Source: Gnetum montanum (taxonomy: Eukaryota > Streptophyta > Gnetopsida > Gnetales > Gnetaceae). From it: a stretch of 61,371 nt of DNA. Location: positions 280,196-341,566 of the forward strand of contig MNCI01016318.1 in the NCBI GenBank assembly GCA_015680685.1, in the 5' to 3' direction. Under the pieces are notes generated by a model. It was not told the origin of the DNA. It was given only the letters and a program-made list of their open reading frames with translations, and searched no databases. Of this stretch, positions 24,009 to 36,269 are shown one piece after another. Each line of letters starts with the position of its first letter. The stretch's first letter is position 1. The translations under genes were made by a program, and so were the position numbers.

Positions 24009-24459
24009 CCACCCAACACTTATGAATTTTTTATCATTTGACTCAAAATGGAAGGGGATTTTTTGCAATTTTGCAAAGCCCAAAACCTTCCAAAGCCCAT
24101 AACTTTCACACCATTTGTCCAAATCACTCCGTTCTTCGATCATGTCGCTACTAGAGATAAGCTCTTAATTGTGGGGGTCACAAACCTTAAAGTTTCTAAC
24201 AAAAATTTTTATAACTCCCCCAAAGGGTTAAGGAATAGAATAATATTAAACCATTAATTTTTGAGAGTTTAACCCTTACAACAACCTCTGGCAAACCTAA
24301 AATTCCTTATTAATATTAAAATAATAATAAAATAATGAAAATGATCAAATCAGCCATGATCACAACTTAGTTAGGTGTAGCTTTCCTAAAGACATAAGGT
24401 ATTCAAATTGTTTCAAGTTACACATTAAATGCTAACCCTTGGTCATGTTGTGATTACAA
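24009..24459 (+). other. A2 ORF3 leader with G-run and possible intron
   Basis: It holds an unassigned 69-codon frame (24048-24257) and a G-run 'attgtgggggtca' (about 24168-24180). A possible 5' splice site 'ataag/gtattc' lies about 70-75 bp before ORF3. The expected acceptor, TTGTAG in A1 and A3, has decayed to 'gattacaa' here. No conserved protein is seen. Confidence 0.4.
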
Positions 24460-27280
24460 ATGGCACCAAGATTGAAACTATTGTAGGAAAGAGGACCATC
24501 CCAACAAAAGGATAAATGACCAAGAGCTATAAGGGAGTAGCACAAATAATGCCAGGAGTAGGCAATAGAAACTCATGCAACAAGACCTCTTCTAGAGGAG
24601 CTCAAAGTGGAATCTATTTGACAGATTCCCAAAGAAGAGGCTACAACTAAACAATCTCAAAGAGAAAAGGCACTAGGGCCCATACCTAGACTTTAGGTCA
24701 CATTGACACAAGCCTACCTTGATACAATTAAGCCTCATGAGGTCCAACACTCAGTTCTCCAAGAACTGAAGTTTGGGCCATTCTTAAAACATGCTCCACC
24801 AAAAGTTAAACATAGTTACAGAACTCTCCCTTGTGGCCAATCATCACTTCCATTGGGGAGTGGTACATGGAAGAGACATATCTCTTCTAGAACAGTAAAA
24901 AGGTAGGAGCCACTATGAGAATCAAGGACATTTAGGTGTCCTATTTGACAGAAGCTATTATGCAAGCTCTCAGTTTACCTAATTTTAGAACCCATCTAGC
25001 AAAGATCTTCACACATGTAGACCCAAAGGCAAAAAAGGAGTAAACCTAGTGATGTTATGCAGTTGACTATAAGAAGTTTGACACACTCACACTAGCAGAG
25101 CACATATACTTTAAGATAGTGGCTCATCACCTCAATTTGATGGTGAGGCCTAGCAAGGTGAATATGTTTTCCACTCATGCATGTGTCTCTTTAAGTGGAA
25201 ATTTCCTTGTAAACCTTCCACAGCTAATCTATTTGAAGATGGAAAAGTGCTTTAAGGAAAATGAATGTGAAAACAAAACCCTGCCCTTTCCATTGCTTAT
25301 TGAAAAATTTTGTAAAAAGGCATGAATAGTTCGCTAGGAAAATGACATAATTAGGCATACTCCCATTACCTCCTAGTCTGAAACGATGAAAGACAAGACC
25401 CCTAGCATGTCCAAAGAAGAGGAGTAGCAACCGCCATCTCCACCACCCACTTAGGAAACAACGTCAGAGGCCACATTGCCATCGAGCACCTACAAAAAAT
25501 TTGAGAGTAGTTCTTGCTTGAGCGGGAGTAGCAAGTAGGAACAAGTGGTGGGGATCCATCTATGTACCATCTTGTAATGAATCACCTTAACGAAGTGGGT
25601 CAAATAATCAATAAGATGGAGAAAGGTGGACCAATATCAGCCCAAAGAACGTAGTTGCCTACAAGGCTGAATCCTAGTTCTTAAGAGGTAATAATGTCTC
25701 TCTCACAACAACAATAATTCCCAAAAATCTCTGGGAATGCCACTACCTTTTTAGATCACTTAGAGGAGAGAGGGGAGGCAACTATCTTGGTGATGCAGCA
25801 CCAAGGGCAAGAGACAGGAGTAGAAGTGGTTGCTAATTGAATCATCGAAGTACTAAATGCACCTACAATGTTAGTACAAGACGTTTCTGCACTCAGAGAT
25901 GTGCAAACGTCCATAGGAACTGTTAGTGGTAGATTGAGTGCAGCCCTACACAAGGAGTTATTGGATCGACTAGTGGGAACCAAGAAATTGATTTCGGATA
26001 TCTTTAATTTTTTAGATAACATCACCGCAACCCAATCAAAGCTACTTAAAGCAAAGGGAAAATGCATGATTTTAGAAGGACAACTCGAAGCAACTCAAGC
26101 ACAAAACCAATGCTTAGCCATAGAGGTTGTTGAATTAAGAGCCCACCTTGTTGATCCTGTGCTCCTTAACCCTACACTGATAAGAGATGAAGCATTTCAT
26201 CAACTTCAAGATAAACTTAAATAGGTTGAGGTGGGGATGGTAACGACTGTCTTTGACCAATCCGTGATCGAGGCCAAGACATATCTAGTTTAGAAGGACT
26301 TAGTCTAGACGCACCTAAAGAATGAGATCCTAACCACATAGAATCATCATCTATGAAATGTTGATGTGCTAAAATAATAAATATAAGAATTCGTCCATCA
26401 ACAATAGCAGTAGCTAGCCAAGGTAAACACTAAATTGAGAAGATTGATAGTAGAAAATTGAAATCTCTTTATGGAGGAAGTCCATGCCTTATGCCAAAAA
26501 TTTGCAATTGAGATTGTTGTCTAGAAGAATGATGCTATCAAATTTGAGAGTTAAGAACCACTACAAAGATCACGTTGGCCTACAAAAGGAAGTTAATGAA
26601 AAACACATTAAAATGGCTAAGTTAAAAGTTAATGAGACCCTTCTGCAACTCTAGCGAGAAAAAAAGGTGTGACAACCTATCGTTGATGGGATAAATATCT
26701 ACAACAAAGTAGAGATCCACATGAAGTAGTTGCAAATTAAAGAGTTGACAAAATACATGGAGCATGCCAATCTCTGATATGCAAACGTGGCAATGCTGAC
26801 TGCTAGATCACCATGATCAAAGTTAGAGAAATAGGTGTTGTACAAGGAAACCACCATAAGGAGACCAAGCAAAATCTTAAGATTGTAAATGCTGAACTTG
26901 AAGTCCTCACAGAAAGATTCACTGATCAAAGATCAACTAGTGAGAACCTGGCTAGAAGAATGAACTATTACCAAAAATTATAAAATGTAATCAAGGCATT
27001 CGACATCAAACATAAACAATTTGCTACCTAGTTTAGCCCATTTCCTAACAATGCCCTATCCTTGGGATGTGCCCGTTTTGGCCCACATTGGTGAAGCTAT
27101 GTGGACCATGCATGATCCCAAAGAGTAAGGAGGAGAAGCTGAAAGCATTATCGGATGCTTTCTATCTTCCACAAAAAGTTGTAGCCATAACTAGACAACC
27201 ACAACAACCTCAACTACTGCATGTGCCTAAAGCTGGAGAAGATGCTTCAAAACCTTAGGAGGCTCCATCGCCTAGGACTG
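24460..27280 (+). pseudogene. A2 ORF3: Transposase_32-like protein with coiled-coil tail
   Basis: This occupies the place of the env-like gene of Athila relatives. The start is ATG 24460 (MAPR), matching MAPK in A1 at 60391. Readable parts: 'WYMEETYLF', 'VSYLTEAIMQALSLPN', 'LTLAEHIYFKIVAHHLNLM', 'MFSTHACVSLSGNFLVNLPQ', 'KTLPFPLLIEKFCKKA' (24900-25330). These follow the layout of the plant transposon-associated family (PF20167 from memory): a 'V-x-FS...I...LxLPN' block and a closing 'LPFPxLIxxLC'. From about 25700 the product becomes a long Leu/Glu/Lys-rich coiled coil ('LLKAKGKCMILEGQLEATQAQN'), ending with 'KEEKLKALSDAFYLPQ' near 27170. No signal peptide or transmembrane segment is visible, so a true envelope is unlikely. 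Many stops. Confidence 0.6.
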
Positions 27281-27397
27281 TTTAATCTTCTTAATCATCT
27301 TCATGTCATCAAATGGATTGTGTTTGTCAATTTTGTCTTGGTGTTCAATTTTGTAGTCCTAAACACCAGAAGAGTTTTGTAATGATTGAATATCCAT
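27281..27397 (+). other. A2 3' untranslated part, left of A3
   Basis: T-rich noncoding tail after ORF3, continuing at 37525 after removal of A3. The last five bases, TCCAT (27393-27397), pair with TCTAT at 37525-37529 as the A3 target duplication. Confidence 0.7.
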
Positions 27398-28245
27398 TGA
27401 TAAGTCATGTTCTAACATTCTTCGATATCGAGTACTCGATATCAAAGCCTCAATATCAAATACTTGATATTGAAGCCCAGGATGCGTTATTGAATATCTA
27501 ATATCATAGGGTATATGCTAGCCTATAAATATAGTGCTCATGCTCACGATTTTCATATCAATTTTTGTTATAGTTAGTGAAATTCTTGCAATTTTTCTCT
27601 CTAGAGTTATAATATTTTCTTAGTGCTTGCAACAGAAGTCTAAGTGTGTACAAATCTTTGTTTGAACACTAATGTACCTGAGCACATCTATGTGATGAGA
27701 ATAAAAATGAACCCTTTTGATCATCCTTGCAACACTAAGAATAGATTAATGTTTCCTTGATGCATTTAATAGTCATGCACTTTATTCTCATGCACTTCAC
27801 TTTAATGCACTTTAATTAAGCAGTTAATTCCCAGTTGTTAATGAACATAAGCACGACCACCTCAAGCATATGTGTAGCACTTGGTAACCTAGTAGGACTA
27901 TATGTGTTCAAGATGTGTCTAAGAAAGTGAGCCGAGCACTTTTGTTAGACTAGCTAGGCAGTAGATAAATTAGATTCTAAATTACTCTACCTTTCATTAT
28001 TGTTGTAGGCAATTAAACTTACAAAACATAAAATAATAAAAATCATGTGCCTGAATTACACTTAAACCATATCCTTAAGCTTCACAAGTGTAGTTGGGAA
28101 GACAATGAATGCTCTCAATGACCATCTCACTTCCTAGAGAAACTAATGCACTGAAAAACTATAGGCCCATGGAATTCGACCAGATCATGCATGAATGCCT
28201 TAGTGATTCATATGGTTGGGCATAGGGGTACCTCGCCGCTCATCA
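27398..28245 (+). repeat. A3 5' LTR
   Basis: 848 bp, TGATAAGTC...CTCATCA. U3 contains a 20-bp perfect palindrome (27424-27443) and a second inverted repeat AATATCAA/TTGATATT (about 27451-27470). TATA box at 27534-27541. U5 is shared with the other A-family LTRs. Confidence 0.92.
27424..27443. repeat. 20-bp perfect palindrome in A3 U3
   Basis: GATATCGAGTACTCGATATC equals its own reverse complement. The A1 LTR has CTACGATATCGTAG at the same place. In the A3 3' LTR the palindrome is gone, consistent with deletion between the direct words 'gatatcaaa'. Confidence 0.85.
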
Positions 28246-28246
28246 T

Positions 28247-28264
28247 TGGTGTCGTTGCCAAGGA
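28247..28264 (+). promoter_or_regulatory. A3 primer binding site (tRNA-Asp type)
   Basis: TGGTGTCGTTGCCAAGGA, one base after the LTR, is the best preserved tRNA-Asp site in the window: four differences from TGGCGCCGTTGCCGGGGA, all transitions. Confidence 0.88.
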
Positions 28265-28405
28265 CCTTTTGGTTGTTTTATGCATTATCTATATTTAGTG
28301 AAAATTATTCAAATCGTTGAAACAAACCTTAGAGTCATATCACATTTTAAGATTACCACAACAATTTTAAGATGCACACTACATTTTAATTTTTTCTAAC
28401 ATAAA

Positions 28406-30890
28406 ATGTCTTCTCCTCAGAGGAGCGATTCTTTAACCAAGTCTGATGAAGTACATCCACCGATGCCTCAACAATACTAAGTGGTATATGCTCATTAGAT
28501 GAGTATGTACCAAATTTCACCTTCATCCTACACGAGTATGAACAACTATGGTGGCGTGACATGGAGGGTAATATTGTGTTGCTACCCGACTGATTCATTC
28601 CTACAATGCTCCAACAAATGCTTATATGATGGGGTCTCCAAGAACTTCATGTTGAGTATGTTGTGCAAGATAGTGATGCTAGGGATTATCATCCCACTAA
28701 GGCACAATGTCTCAAGGATTTCTAGTTAGAATAACGTTATGAATCTACAAAGGGAAAAGATCTAATAATTCCCCATTCTTGCTATACCAAAAAGATGGTG
28801 GAGAGACCTTCTCTGGGGGTTTTTCATTTAGTGAAATTCCTCTCTTTGACTTTAATGAGGGAGGTCAAAACCAGAACTTGCAATTCACAATTCACAATCC
28901 TGGTTTTGGTAAGAATGGATGCAATGATAATGAGGGATCCAAAGAGGCAAGTCAAGGCAGGGATGTGGACAAGAAACAAGATCGTGATCACCAAAGATGT
29001 GGTAGTAGGAACCATGATGGTGCTAGTCCTCCTTTCTCTTCACCTTCATCATCGTCCTCTTCTTCTTCTAGCTTTGATCATAACCATAGGGGGCACGACC
29101 ATGATGAAGGTGACCAATGGGACCAAAATTATCGAAGGGACTGTCAAGCAAGGTAAAACCAAGGATGCGAGCATTTAGAAGAGATGCAACACCATGAACG
29201 AAGGGGTAGTAGAGGGCATCACATGCACCAAAATCAAGGCCTTAATGAACCTTTGCTTGCTACCCAAAGCATGCTAAACATTGTAGTGGTAGTGTAAATT
29301 TTAACAAGGCATGTGAAGGATAGTCGGATCAAAAGGCTAGATATGAACAATATCCCTAAATTTGAAGGGGGATATAAGTCATATTCATAGAACCATCTCC
29401 AAGATTTTCAAGATTCATGTACCTTGCAGAACATAGAGAATGAATGCAAAAATCTTAAGTTGTTCCCACAAACACTCATTAAAGAAGTAGGAAACTAGTA
29501 TCAGTCCTTAGAACTGGAATCTATCAAGCAATGGAGTACAATGCTTGAATTGTTCAATGATAAATATCAAACATACTCCAAAGTGTCCAACTTAAGAAGG
29601 TAGATCCAAGGATGGAAACAAGGAACAAACAAACCCTTGGATGATGCCATCAGCTGATAGTATTCCTTAATGCATAGATGTCCTGGCCATGGTTATTCTC
29701 AACTGGATCAACTTTGCCACATTGTAGATGGGCTGTAATCTAAAACGAGAATAACCCTTGGCATCTATGCCCAACAATGACTATCAGAGTTAAGTGTCCA
29801 TCAAATCTAAAGATTGATTAAGTAGGTAGCTAAAGAGGAAGGTGATTTAAGAAAACAAGATAGTGCAAAAGAGTATAATCATGATCCTTCCATCTGAAAG
29901 AGGGAGGTTCGATTTTGTGATAGTGAGGAAGAACCAACACTTGATGAGGTGGAGAATAAGAAAGCCTTGTAGCTTCAAAAATTTCAATTTGAAATTATGG
30001 CTAAGGTTGATCAGTTATGGGACTCCATAGATAACAGATTTCAAGTTGTCCTAAAAATTACTAAAGAGTCCAAAGAACGAGGTAGTGATCGTGAGCGTAG
30101 GAGGCGCAAAGAAGTTGAACGTGCTTATCAAAAAGGTAAGGGCAAGATTGCTGCAATAGAAGAAGTTGCAGGAAGCAAATTAGATGATGATGGTGGATGT
30201 GCCATTTGCTAGTATGAACATCCTAAGGGATGTTGTCCCATAGTGTCACACTTACAGGATTCTGGGGTGTATGCTTTAAATCCATGAATAGCACAAAGGC
30301 AAACATCCAGAAGATTACCTTATCATCAAGGTAATTCTAGGTAATTTCATTAGCAACAACAATATTATCCAAGTGGAACTCCACCACAACCATATGAGTA
30401 ATATCAATAGTGGTAGCAACCACAGTCATAAGCACTAGCACCACCAAGGTAGTAATACCCTTACTAACAACCTAATCCATATGGGTATTACGTTTAGCAA
30501 CACTTATCTTCACGTGACTCCTCCAATCACGTTTCTACTTTCCAATATCACTATCACCCTTTTGATTATTATCAAACTCATTATCCACAAGCATGAAGGA
30601 TTACCACCTTTTACCCTTATCCTCCTCCTATTTCTGCACATCTTCCTCCTCCAACCGCATAGCTACCACCTGCTCCAACTATGCAAGGTGAACTCCCTGC
30701 TCAACTACAACAACACAACACTACCAAGGCCATTAATCTACAACCAGTTCGTCAACTGAGTGGTTTGAATACTTGATCAAAGAAAAGACCTTTCTTCCAA
30801 CCACATAGTCCACCTAAGCACTCAAATACACCTGCGGTTGACAATCCTACTCCTTCATCTTCCTTTGTATCAAATTATTTTAAGTCCCCT
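28406..30890 (+). pseudogene. A3 gag
   Basis: Starts at ATG 28406 (MSSPQRSDS). Contains a Ser-rich tract (about 29020-29080) followed by a His/Asp-rich linker ('DHNHRGHDHDEGDQWD'), then 'MNNIPKFEGGYKS', 'KLFPQTLIKEVGN' and 'FNDKYQTYSKVSNL' of the gag core (about 29340-29610). A basic region 'ERGSDRERRRRKEVERAYQKGKGK' spans 30090-30150, and the knuckle 'CAIC-YEHPKGCCPIVSH' lies at about 30200-30253 (CX2CX3HX4C). A Tyr/Gln/Pro-rich tail follows. Broken by stops, with frame changes early in the gene. Confidence 0.82.
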
Positions 30891-31400
30891 TCAAACTAAA
30901 CATCACCCAAGATCCATACTGTGATGCTTACTCATGTTGTATTTGACTGGATCTGTGCTGGAAACCTTCCTAGGAAGTTAGCAAATCTTGGAAGTCCTAT
31001 GATCTATTTACAGATTACTAGGAACTAGCCATGTAAATCTCTTCTTGACTTAGGTTCTAGTGTCAATCTAATTTCTCATGAGATGTATATTTCCTAGAAC
31101 TTACCTCCTTTAAGGAAGAGCAATATCAAATTATAATTGGTAGACCAGTCCATCACTATTCCATTGAGACTAATAGAAGACACTATGACTACTGTCTATG
31201 AGTAGTCTTATCCTGTTGATTTCCTGGTGATCAAAGTGGAAAACTACAAAGGGGACTTCCCAATCATCATGGAAAGGGCATGGCTAAGCACTATTGATGC
31301 AAGGATAGGCATTAGAGATCTTTCCTTGGAAATATCCAAAGAAAATGCATTTTGAAATATTGAAAAAAAGCAAGTTCCATGCATCGCGTACAGTGATACA
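30891..31400 (+). pseudogene. A3 aspartic protease region
   Basis: The active site reads 'SLLDLGSSVNLISHEMYIS' (about 31037-31095), with the catalytic Asp kept. DLG is the usual Athila form. 'YPVDFLVIKVENYKGDFPIIM' and 'RAWLSTIDARIG' follow. Stops lie before and after. Confidence 0.8.
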
Positions 31401-31565
31401 GGATGTAATTATGTGTAGAAACTTTGGGCAGTGAAACAAGCATCTATCTTTTCATACGAGCAGTGTGCACTAAAAGCAAAAATTAAAAGATTTTTATACG
31501 TAACAACCAAAAAATAGGAGGGTACCCAATGGCTGATCGCTGATTCTGAGAGCAGCATACTTTGT

Positions 31566-32700
31566 ATGAAACCAATTGAGAGCCTAACATGCACATATGT
31601 CACAAGCATGGATGAACTAGAGCAGTTTCATCACCAACTCTCTGATGATGCAAATGATGATACTTATTGGGGAGAGTTGGAAATTCTTGAAAATTTCAAG
31701 CAAGAGCCCCTTGAGCTAAAATCTCTACTAATTAGCATGGAACATGTGTTCTTAAAAAATGGAAAGCTGGTCATAATCAATGCAAACCTTACTCCAAAAC
31801 AGAAAAAGATGCTATTGAATGTGATTGAAAAATGGGTAGTAGCCTTTGCCTGGTCATATCTTGAACTCATAGGGATTGATCCTAGGATATGCTAGCATCG
31901 CATCTACACTAATTTGGCCATGAAGCGAAAGAGATAGCCACAAAGACGTTTGAATCCCAAATTGAAGTAGATCATCAGGGAGGAAATTCAATAACTCCTC
32001 GAGGTGGGGTTTACTTATCCCATTGCGGATAGTGAGCGGGTTAGTCCACTCATTATTATGCCCAAGAAAGATGACAAGTGGTGGGTCTACATCGATTTTC
32101 AGCTAGTGAATATGGCAACATCAAGGACCATTTTATATTGTAATTTGTTGATTAGGTGTTAGACACAATATTTGGGCATTGCTACTATAGTTTTCTGGAT
32201 GGTTATAGTAGCTATAACCAAATTTAAATCATGCCTAAAGACCAAGCCAAAACAACATTCGCAAGTCCTTGGGGGACTTTTGCATATCGCAAAATGCCTT
32301 TTGAACTATGCAATGCCCCTTTTTCCTTTCAATAGCTGGTTCTAAGCATTTTTCAATAGCACATCAGTAGTGGTGTGGACGTCTTCATGGATGACTTCTC
32401 CACCTATGGAGCTACATTTGAGCAAGCCCTGGATCACCTTGAGCAAGTACTAATATGATGTGTTAAGACAAACCTCAGGCTCAACTAGCAAAAGAGTCAC
32501 CTGATGGTCCAATAAGGCTTTATATTAGGGCACAAAATATCACAAGAAGGAATTGAGGTTGACCTCAAGAAAATAAGCGTCATACAAGAAATAACTCGCC
32601 AACCAGAAACTATCAAGGATGTTCGATCATTCCTTGGACATACTAGCTGCTATCGATGATTCATAAAGAATTTCTCTAAAATCTCAAAATCATTGGTTGA
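31566..32700 (+). pseudogene. A3 pre-RT linker and reverse transcriptase
   Basis: An open stretch at 31566-31895 carries the linker: 'QEPLELKSLLISMEHVFLKN', 'VIINANLTPKQKKMLLNVIE', 'AFAWSYLELIGIDPRIC'. This matches Athila-type 'GISP..C.H' linkers. RT then gives 'PLIIMPKKDDKWWVYIDF', 'YSFLDGYSSYNQI', 'MPFELCNAPFSFQ', catalytic box 'DVFMDDFSTYGATFEQALDHL' (about 32375-32435), 'GHKISQEGIEVDLKKI' and 'VRSFLGHTSCYR'. Both catalytic Asp are present. Stops and a short deletion lie in the fingers. Confidence 0.87.
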
Positions 32701-33250
32701 ACTAACAAAGAAAGATGCTCCATCTATCTAGACCATGGAATGTGAACAAGCATTCCAATGGCTAAAAGAGAAACTTATAGAAACTCCAGTCCTACAAGCA
32801 CCCGACTAGTCCAGACCATTTCATGTTATGACAAATGCATCAAATTATGCCTTGGGAGTTGTGCTTACGCAGTTGGATGACAAGAAACATCCATATTATA
32901 TCCATTATGCTAGCTAACGCATTGTGGGTTTACAATTGAACTACACCATTACAGAAAAAGAATTGATGACAGTGGTGTTTGCTCTAGAAAATTTTAGGCA
33001 TTATGTGCTTGGATACAAAGTGTTTGTGCACACAGATCACAGTGCCATCCACTTCCTAATGAAAAAGCCAATGATGAGCCCTCGTGTCATATGATGATTG
33101 GTGATCTTATAGGAATTTGATCTCATGATGGTAGATTGAAAGAGACTAAGAATGTGGTTGCTGATCACTTGTCTTAGTTACAATGGGACAATAAAGAGGA
33201 AGAAAGCCCAATATCTAATATGTTTCCTGATGAACTCCTCTTTGCTGGGG
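32701..33250 (+). pseudogene. A3 RNase H (Ty3 type)
   Basis: 'MTNASNYALGVVLTQLDDKKHPYY' (first Asp to Asn), 'LNYTITEKELMTVVFALENFRHYVL' (Glu kept), 'VHTDHSAIHFLMKKP' (Asp kept), then frameshifts near 33120 and 33150 before the VADHLS-type end. It is the best preserved RNase H of the A copies. Confidence 0.85.
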
Positions 33251-33279
33251 CTATAAGAAAACAATCACCCAATGAGCCT

Positions 33280-34490
33280 AAATGGTATGATGGCATTCTC
33301 GTCTATCTTCTCATCCAAGAGATGCCACAAGGGTTGGACCACCGAAAGAAATAGTAGTTTCTTCACCAGGTAAAACACTTCGTAGAGATTAATGGACACC
33401 TCTACAAGATGTGCACTGATGACTTGATTCGTTGGTATGTCCATAATGCTAATCAACTACACATTCTACAAGATGCTCATGAAGGTCCTTACAAAGGCCA
33501 CTATACTGGGAGACACACAACCATTAAGATCTTGATGGCAAGGTACTATTGGCTAATAATTTTCAAGGATGCTCATCAATATGTCCACTCTTGTGAACAA
33601 TGTCAATGGGATGATGGAATGACTGCTTGAATGGAGGGACCTCAACAATGGATTCAACCACTATAACCCTTCAACATCTAGGGCATTGACTTCATGGATC
33701 CCATCATGCCCATGTTAAATGGAAAGGCGTACATCATAGTCGTTGTTGACTATTGTACAAAATGGTAGAAGTAGTAGTCGACATTGACTGTACATATTCT
33801 ACTGTTACTCGGTTTGTACAACAAAATGTTGTAAATAGGTTTGATGTGCCACATGCATTAATTTTTAATAATGGAACTCACTTTATAGGCACTATCTTTC
33901 AAAAGCTCATGCAATGCCTAGAGGTTGAACATAAACTCACAACACCCTACCATCTCCAAGCCAATGGCCAAGCTAAGGTTACCAATAGGGAAATCACAAA
34001 GATTCTAATAAGAACTGTTAACAAATATAGTAAAGACTAGAACACAAAACTTAACAATGCCCTTTGGGCCTACTACTCAACATGGAAACTTCCTATAGGC
34101 TACTTTCCCTATGAGCTTGTGTATGGAATATTACCAACACTTCTTATTCAATATGAGCTTCATACATTTTCAACCACCTGTGACCTTGACCTTAACTTGA
34201 GTCTAGCACAAAAAGAAAGACTAATGAATTTCAACTTCCTAGATAAAAATCAATTAATGGCCCTATCATCTAATGAGTTGCACAAGGCCTACAACAAAAA
34301 GCGTCATGACCTTAAAATTAGAAAAGTCAAATTTCAACCAGGAGATAAGGTTCTCTACTGGAATCCCACACATGTACCTCAACGAACTAAGTTCCAAACA
34401 TTGTGGAAAGGACCTTATATAATTTATGAAGGCTTTCCTTCTAAGGCCATGATGATCTACAAACATGAAAGCCCAAATAAAAAATAGTTG
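33280..34490 (+). pseudogene. A3 integrase
   Basis: The HHCC finger reads 'DAHEGPYKGHYTGR...FKDAHQYVHSCEQCQ' (33472-33608), all four ligands present. Core: first catalytic Asp kept ('GIDFMDPIMPML'), second changed to Asn ('FNNGTHF', about 33868), Glu changed to Lys ('GQAKVTNREI'). An open C-terminal stretch, 34119-34487, gives 'YGILPTLLIQYELHTFSTT' to 'FQPGDKVLYWNPTHVPQRTKFQTLWKGPYIIYE', a normal GPF/Y-type end. Inactive as written. Confidence 0.9.
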
Positions 34491-34602
34491 GTTAACATAC
34501 AACAAGTCAAACCTTTCCATGAGCATAAGCCAGCAAATACAAAAAATGCCTCATTGGATGGACAACCACACTCAATATTTTGGATCTCCTCCTTTCAACT
34601 TA

Positions 34603-34617
34603 GTCATGGGGGAGATG
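34603..34617 (+). promoter_or_regulatory. PPT-like G-run just after A3 integrase
   Basis: TCATGGGGGAGATGG. It nearly repeats the true 3' PPT of the same element (GTCATGGGGGTA, 36681-36692), about 2 kb downstream. Conserved in place in A1 and A2. Confidence 0.55.
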
Positions 34618-36269
34618 GCCATCCATGTTAACTATATAAGTGGCTCCTCAATTTTTTACCATTTTTTTTACACATTTTTGTTTTGTAATTTTCTGTTTTA
34701 CACTTTCTTTATTTTACATCTTCTTGTTTTTATGTTATTGATCTTTTCTAATTTTTGTTTTACACCATCATTAGTACATTTGCTATTTCTTGAATATTTT
34801 ACAATTTCTTTTATATTTTATTTTATTTTGGTGTGATTTTCTAACTTTTTGTTAATAAGTGCTAGGCATAGTGGTAATTCGTTGCTTAATGGTGGTATGT
34901 GCTATTTTGTTATTTGAGTGTTGGTGTCTGGATTCTAGGTTTGAATTTTGTTACTGATAATGAGGACATGGTTTATTTTCATGCAATAGGAAATGAGTCC
35001 ACAACATCCACCCATCCACAAACTCTATGGTTTTCCTTGTTCTGGAAATGTGTAATCCCTTTTTCATTAACAAAACTATAATGAATTTGTAACTTTGGTT
35101 GTTTTCAAAATTGGAAAGGATTCAAAGGTTGGAGCCACAACATCCACCCATCCACAAACTCTATGGTTTTCCTTGTTCTGGAAATGTGTAATCCCTTTTT
35201 CATTAACAAAACTATAATGAATTTGTAACTTTGGTTGTTTTCAAAATTGGAAAGGATTCAAAGCTTTGAACAGGGTGTGAATTTAAGGGGATTCGGTATT
35301 CTTTGTTCTTTTCTACTTGCTTGGGTGCATGTTTTTTTTCATGGATTTCTAACAATTCCATGTCAACCAATAAAGGAAGTTAAATAAGTCTTTGCATAGT
35401 GTGGTTCTCATTTTAAAAAATGATGGAAATTCAAAGCACACCCCTTAGGCATAATAAACAAATATGTCTTTGCATGGTGTGATTCCCATTTCAAAAAAAA
35501 TTGATGGGAATTCAAAGCACACCCCTTAGACAAAATAAATGGGCTACAAGCACTAGTTATGGGACTAGAAAGACATGTTACCCATACTTGAAGGTCCTCT
35601 CTAACTAAGGCCCTTCCTCACTCCCTGCTTCTCTTTACTTCTCTAATAAGAAATGGTGGTTGTTTTTAGGGGGTGGATTGGTCTTAGAATGATGATGCAA
35701 AGTTACTGAATGTGGTTGGTTTTGGTCTAGATAAAGGATGAATATTATCAAGTCATTTAACCATAAAATTCACAAGGGACTTCATGTGACCTTAATTAGG
35801 AACTCCATTCCACACTCTCTCACCCATTTATGTTTCTCATGTTTCACCTCACTGCTGGTTTCATGTTTTTGTTCAATGTCTTGGTTTGATGTGTCAGAAT
35901 TCTTAGGTGATTTCTTCCAGGTTTTTGTACTTAACCTTTCATAACCATTAATCATCCATGGGTCCCACTTGCTTTAGTGAGGACCCACTTGCATATCTTT
36001 TGGTTGGTTTAGTTAAGTTCTTTATCCTTAGACACTCTCACAATCAAACCCTTTTGTCTACCTCATCAATGACATCTAATTGTGCACATCTTCACAACAT
36101 TTTCAGTGAACTTTCCTTTTTATTATTGTGAATTCTTACATCCTCTTTAAGCATTCCATCTTGTTTGAAATTTTTCAAATTTAATGGACCACTTATCTAT
36201 TTTACCCTATTTTTTAGTCTTCCCGCTAACACTTTTAAAGAAATAAATCTACCAAAATCACAACCTAGC
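34618..36269 (+). other. A3 noncoding spacer after integrase
   Basis: AT-rich with T-runs (34660-34850). It shares many blocks with the A2 spacer, including 'actagaaagacatgttacccat' at about 35564-35585. It also holds two local tandem duplications (34999-35263 and about 35390-35530). The TATA-bearing internal promoter of A2 is not found here. No gene is seen. Confidence 0.6.
34999..35263 (+). repeat. Tandem duplication, 129 bp with 136-bp period
   Basis: 34999-35127 recurs at 35135-35263 with no difference seen by eye, separated by 7 bp. A2 has a single copy (about 22796-22915). Near identity in an otherwise decayed element means the duplication is recent or an assembly effect. Confidence 0.88.

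Noticed and set aside
24048-24257. 69-codon frame after the A2 internal promoter as a real protein
   Set aside because: No clear counterpart at the same place in A1 or A3; probably leader sequence.
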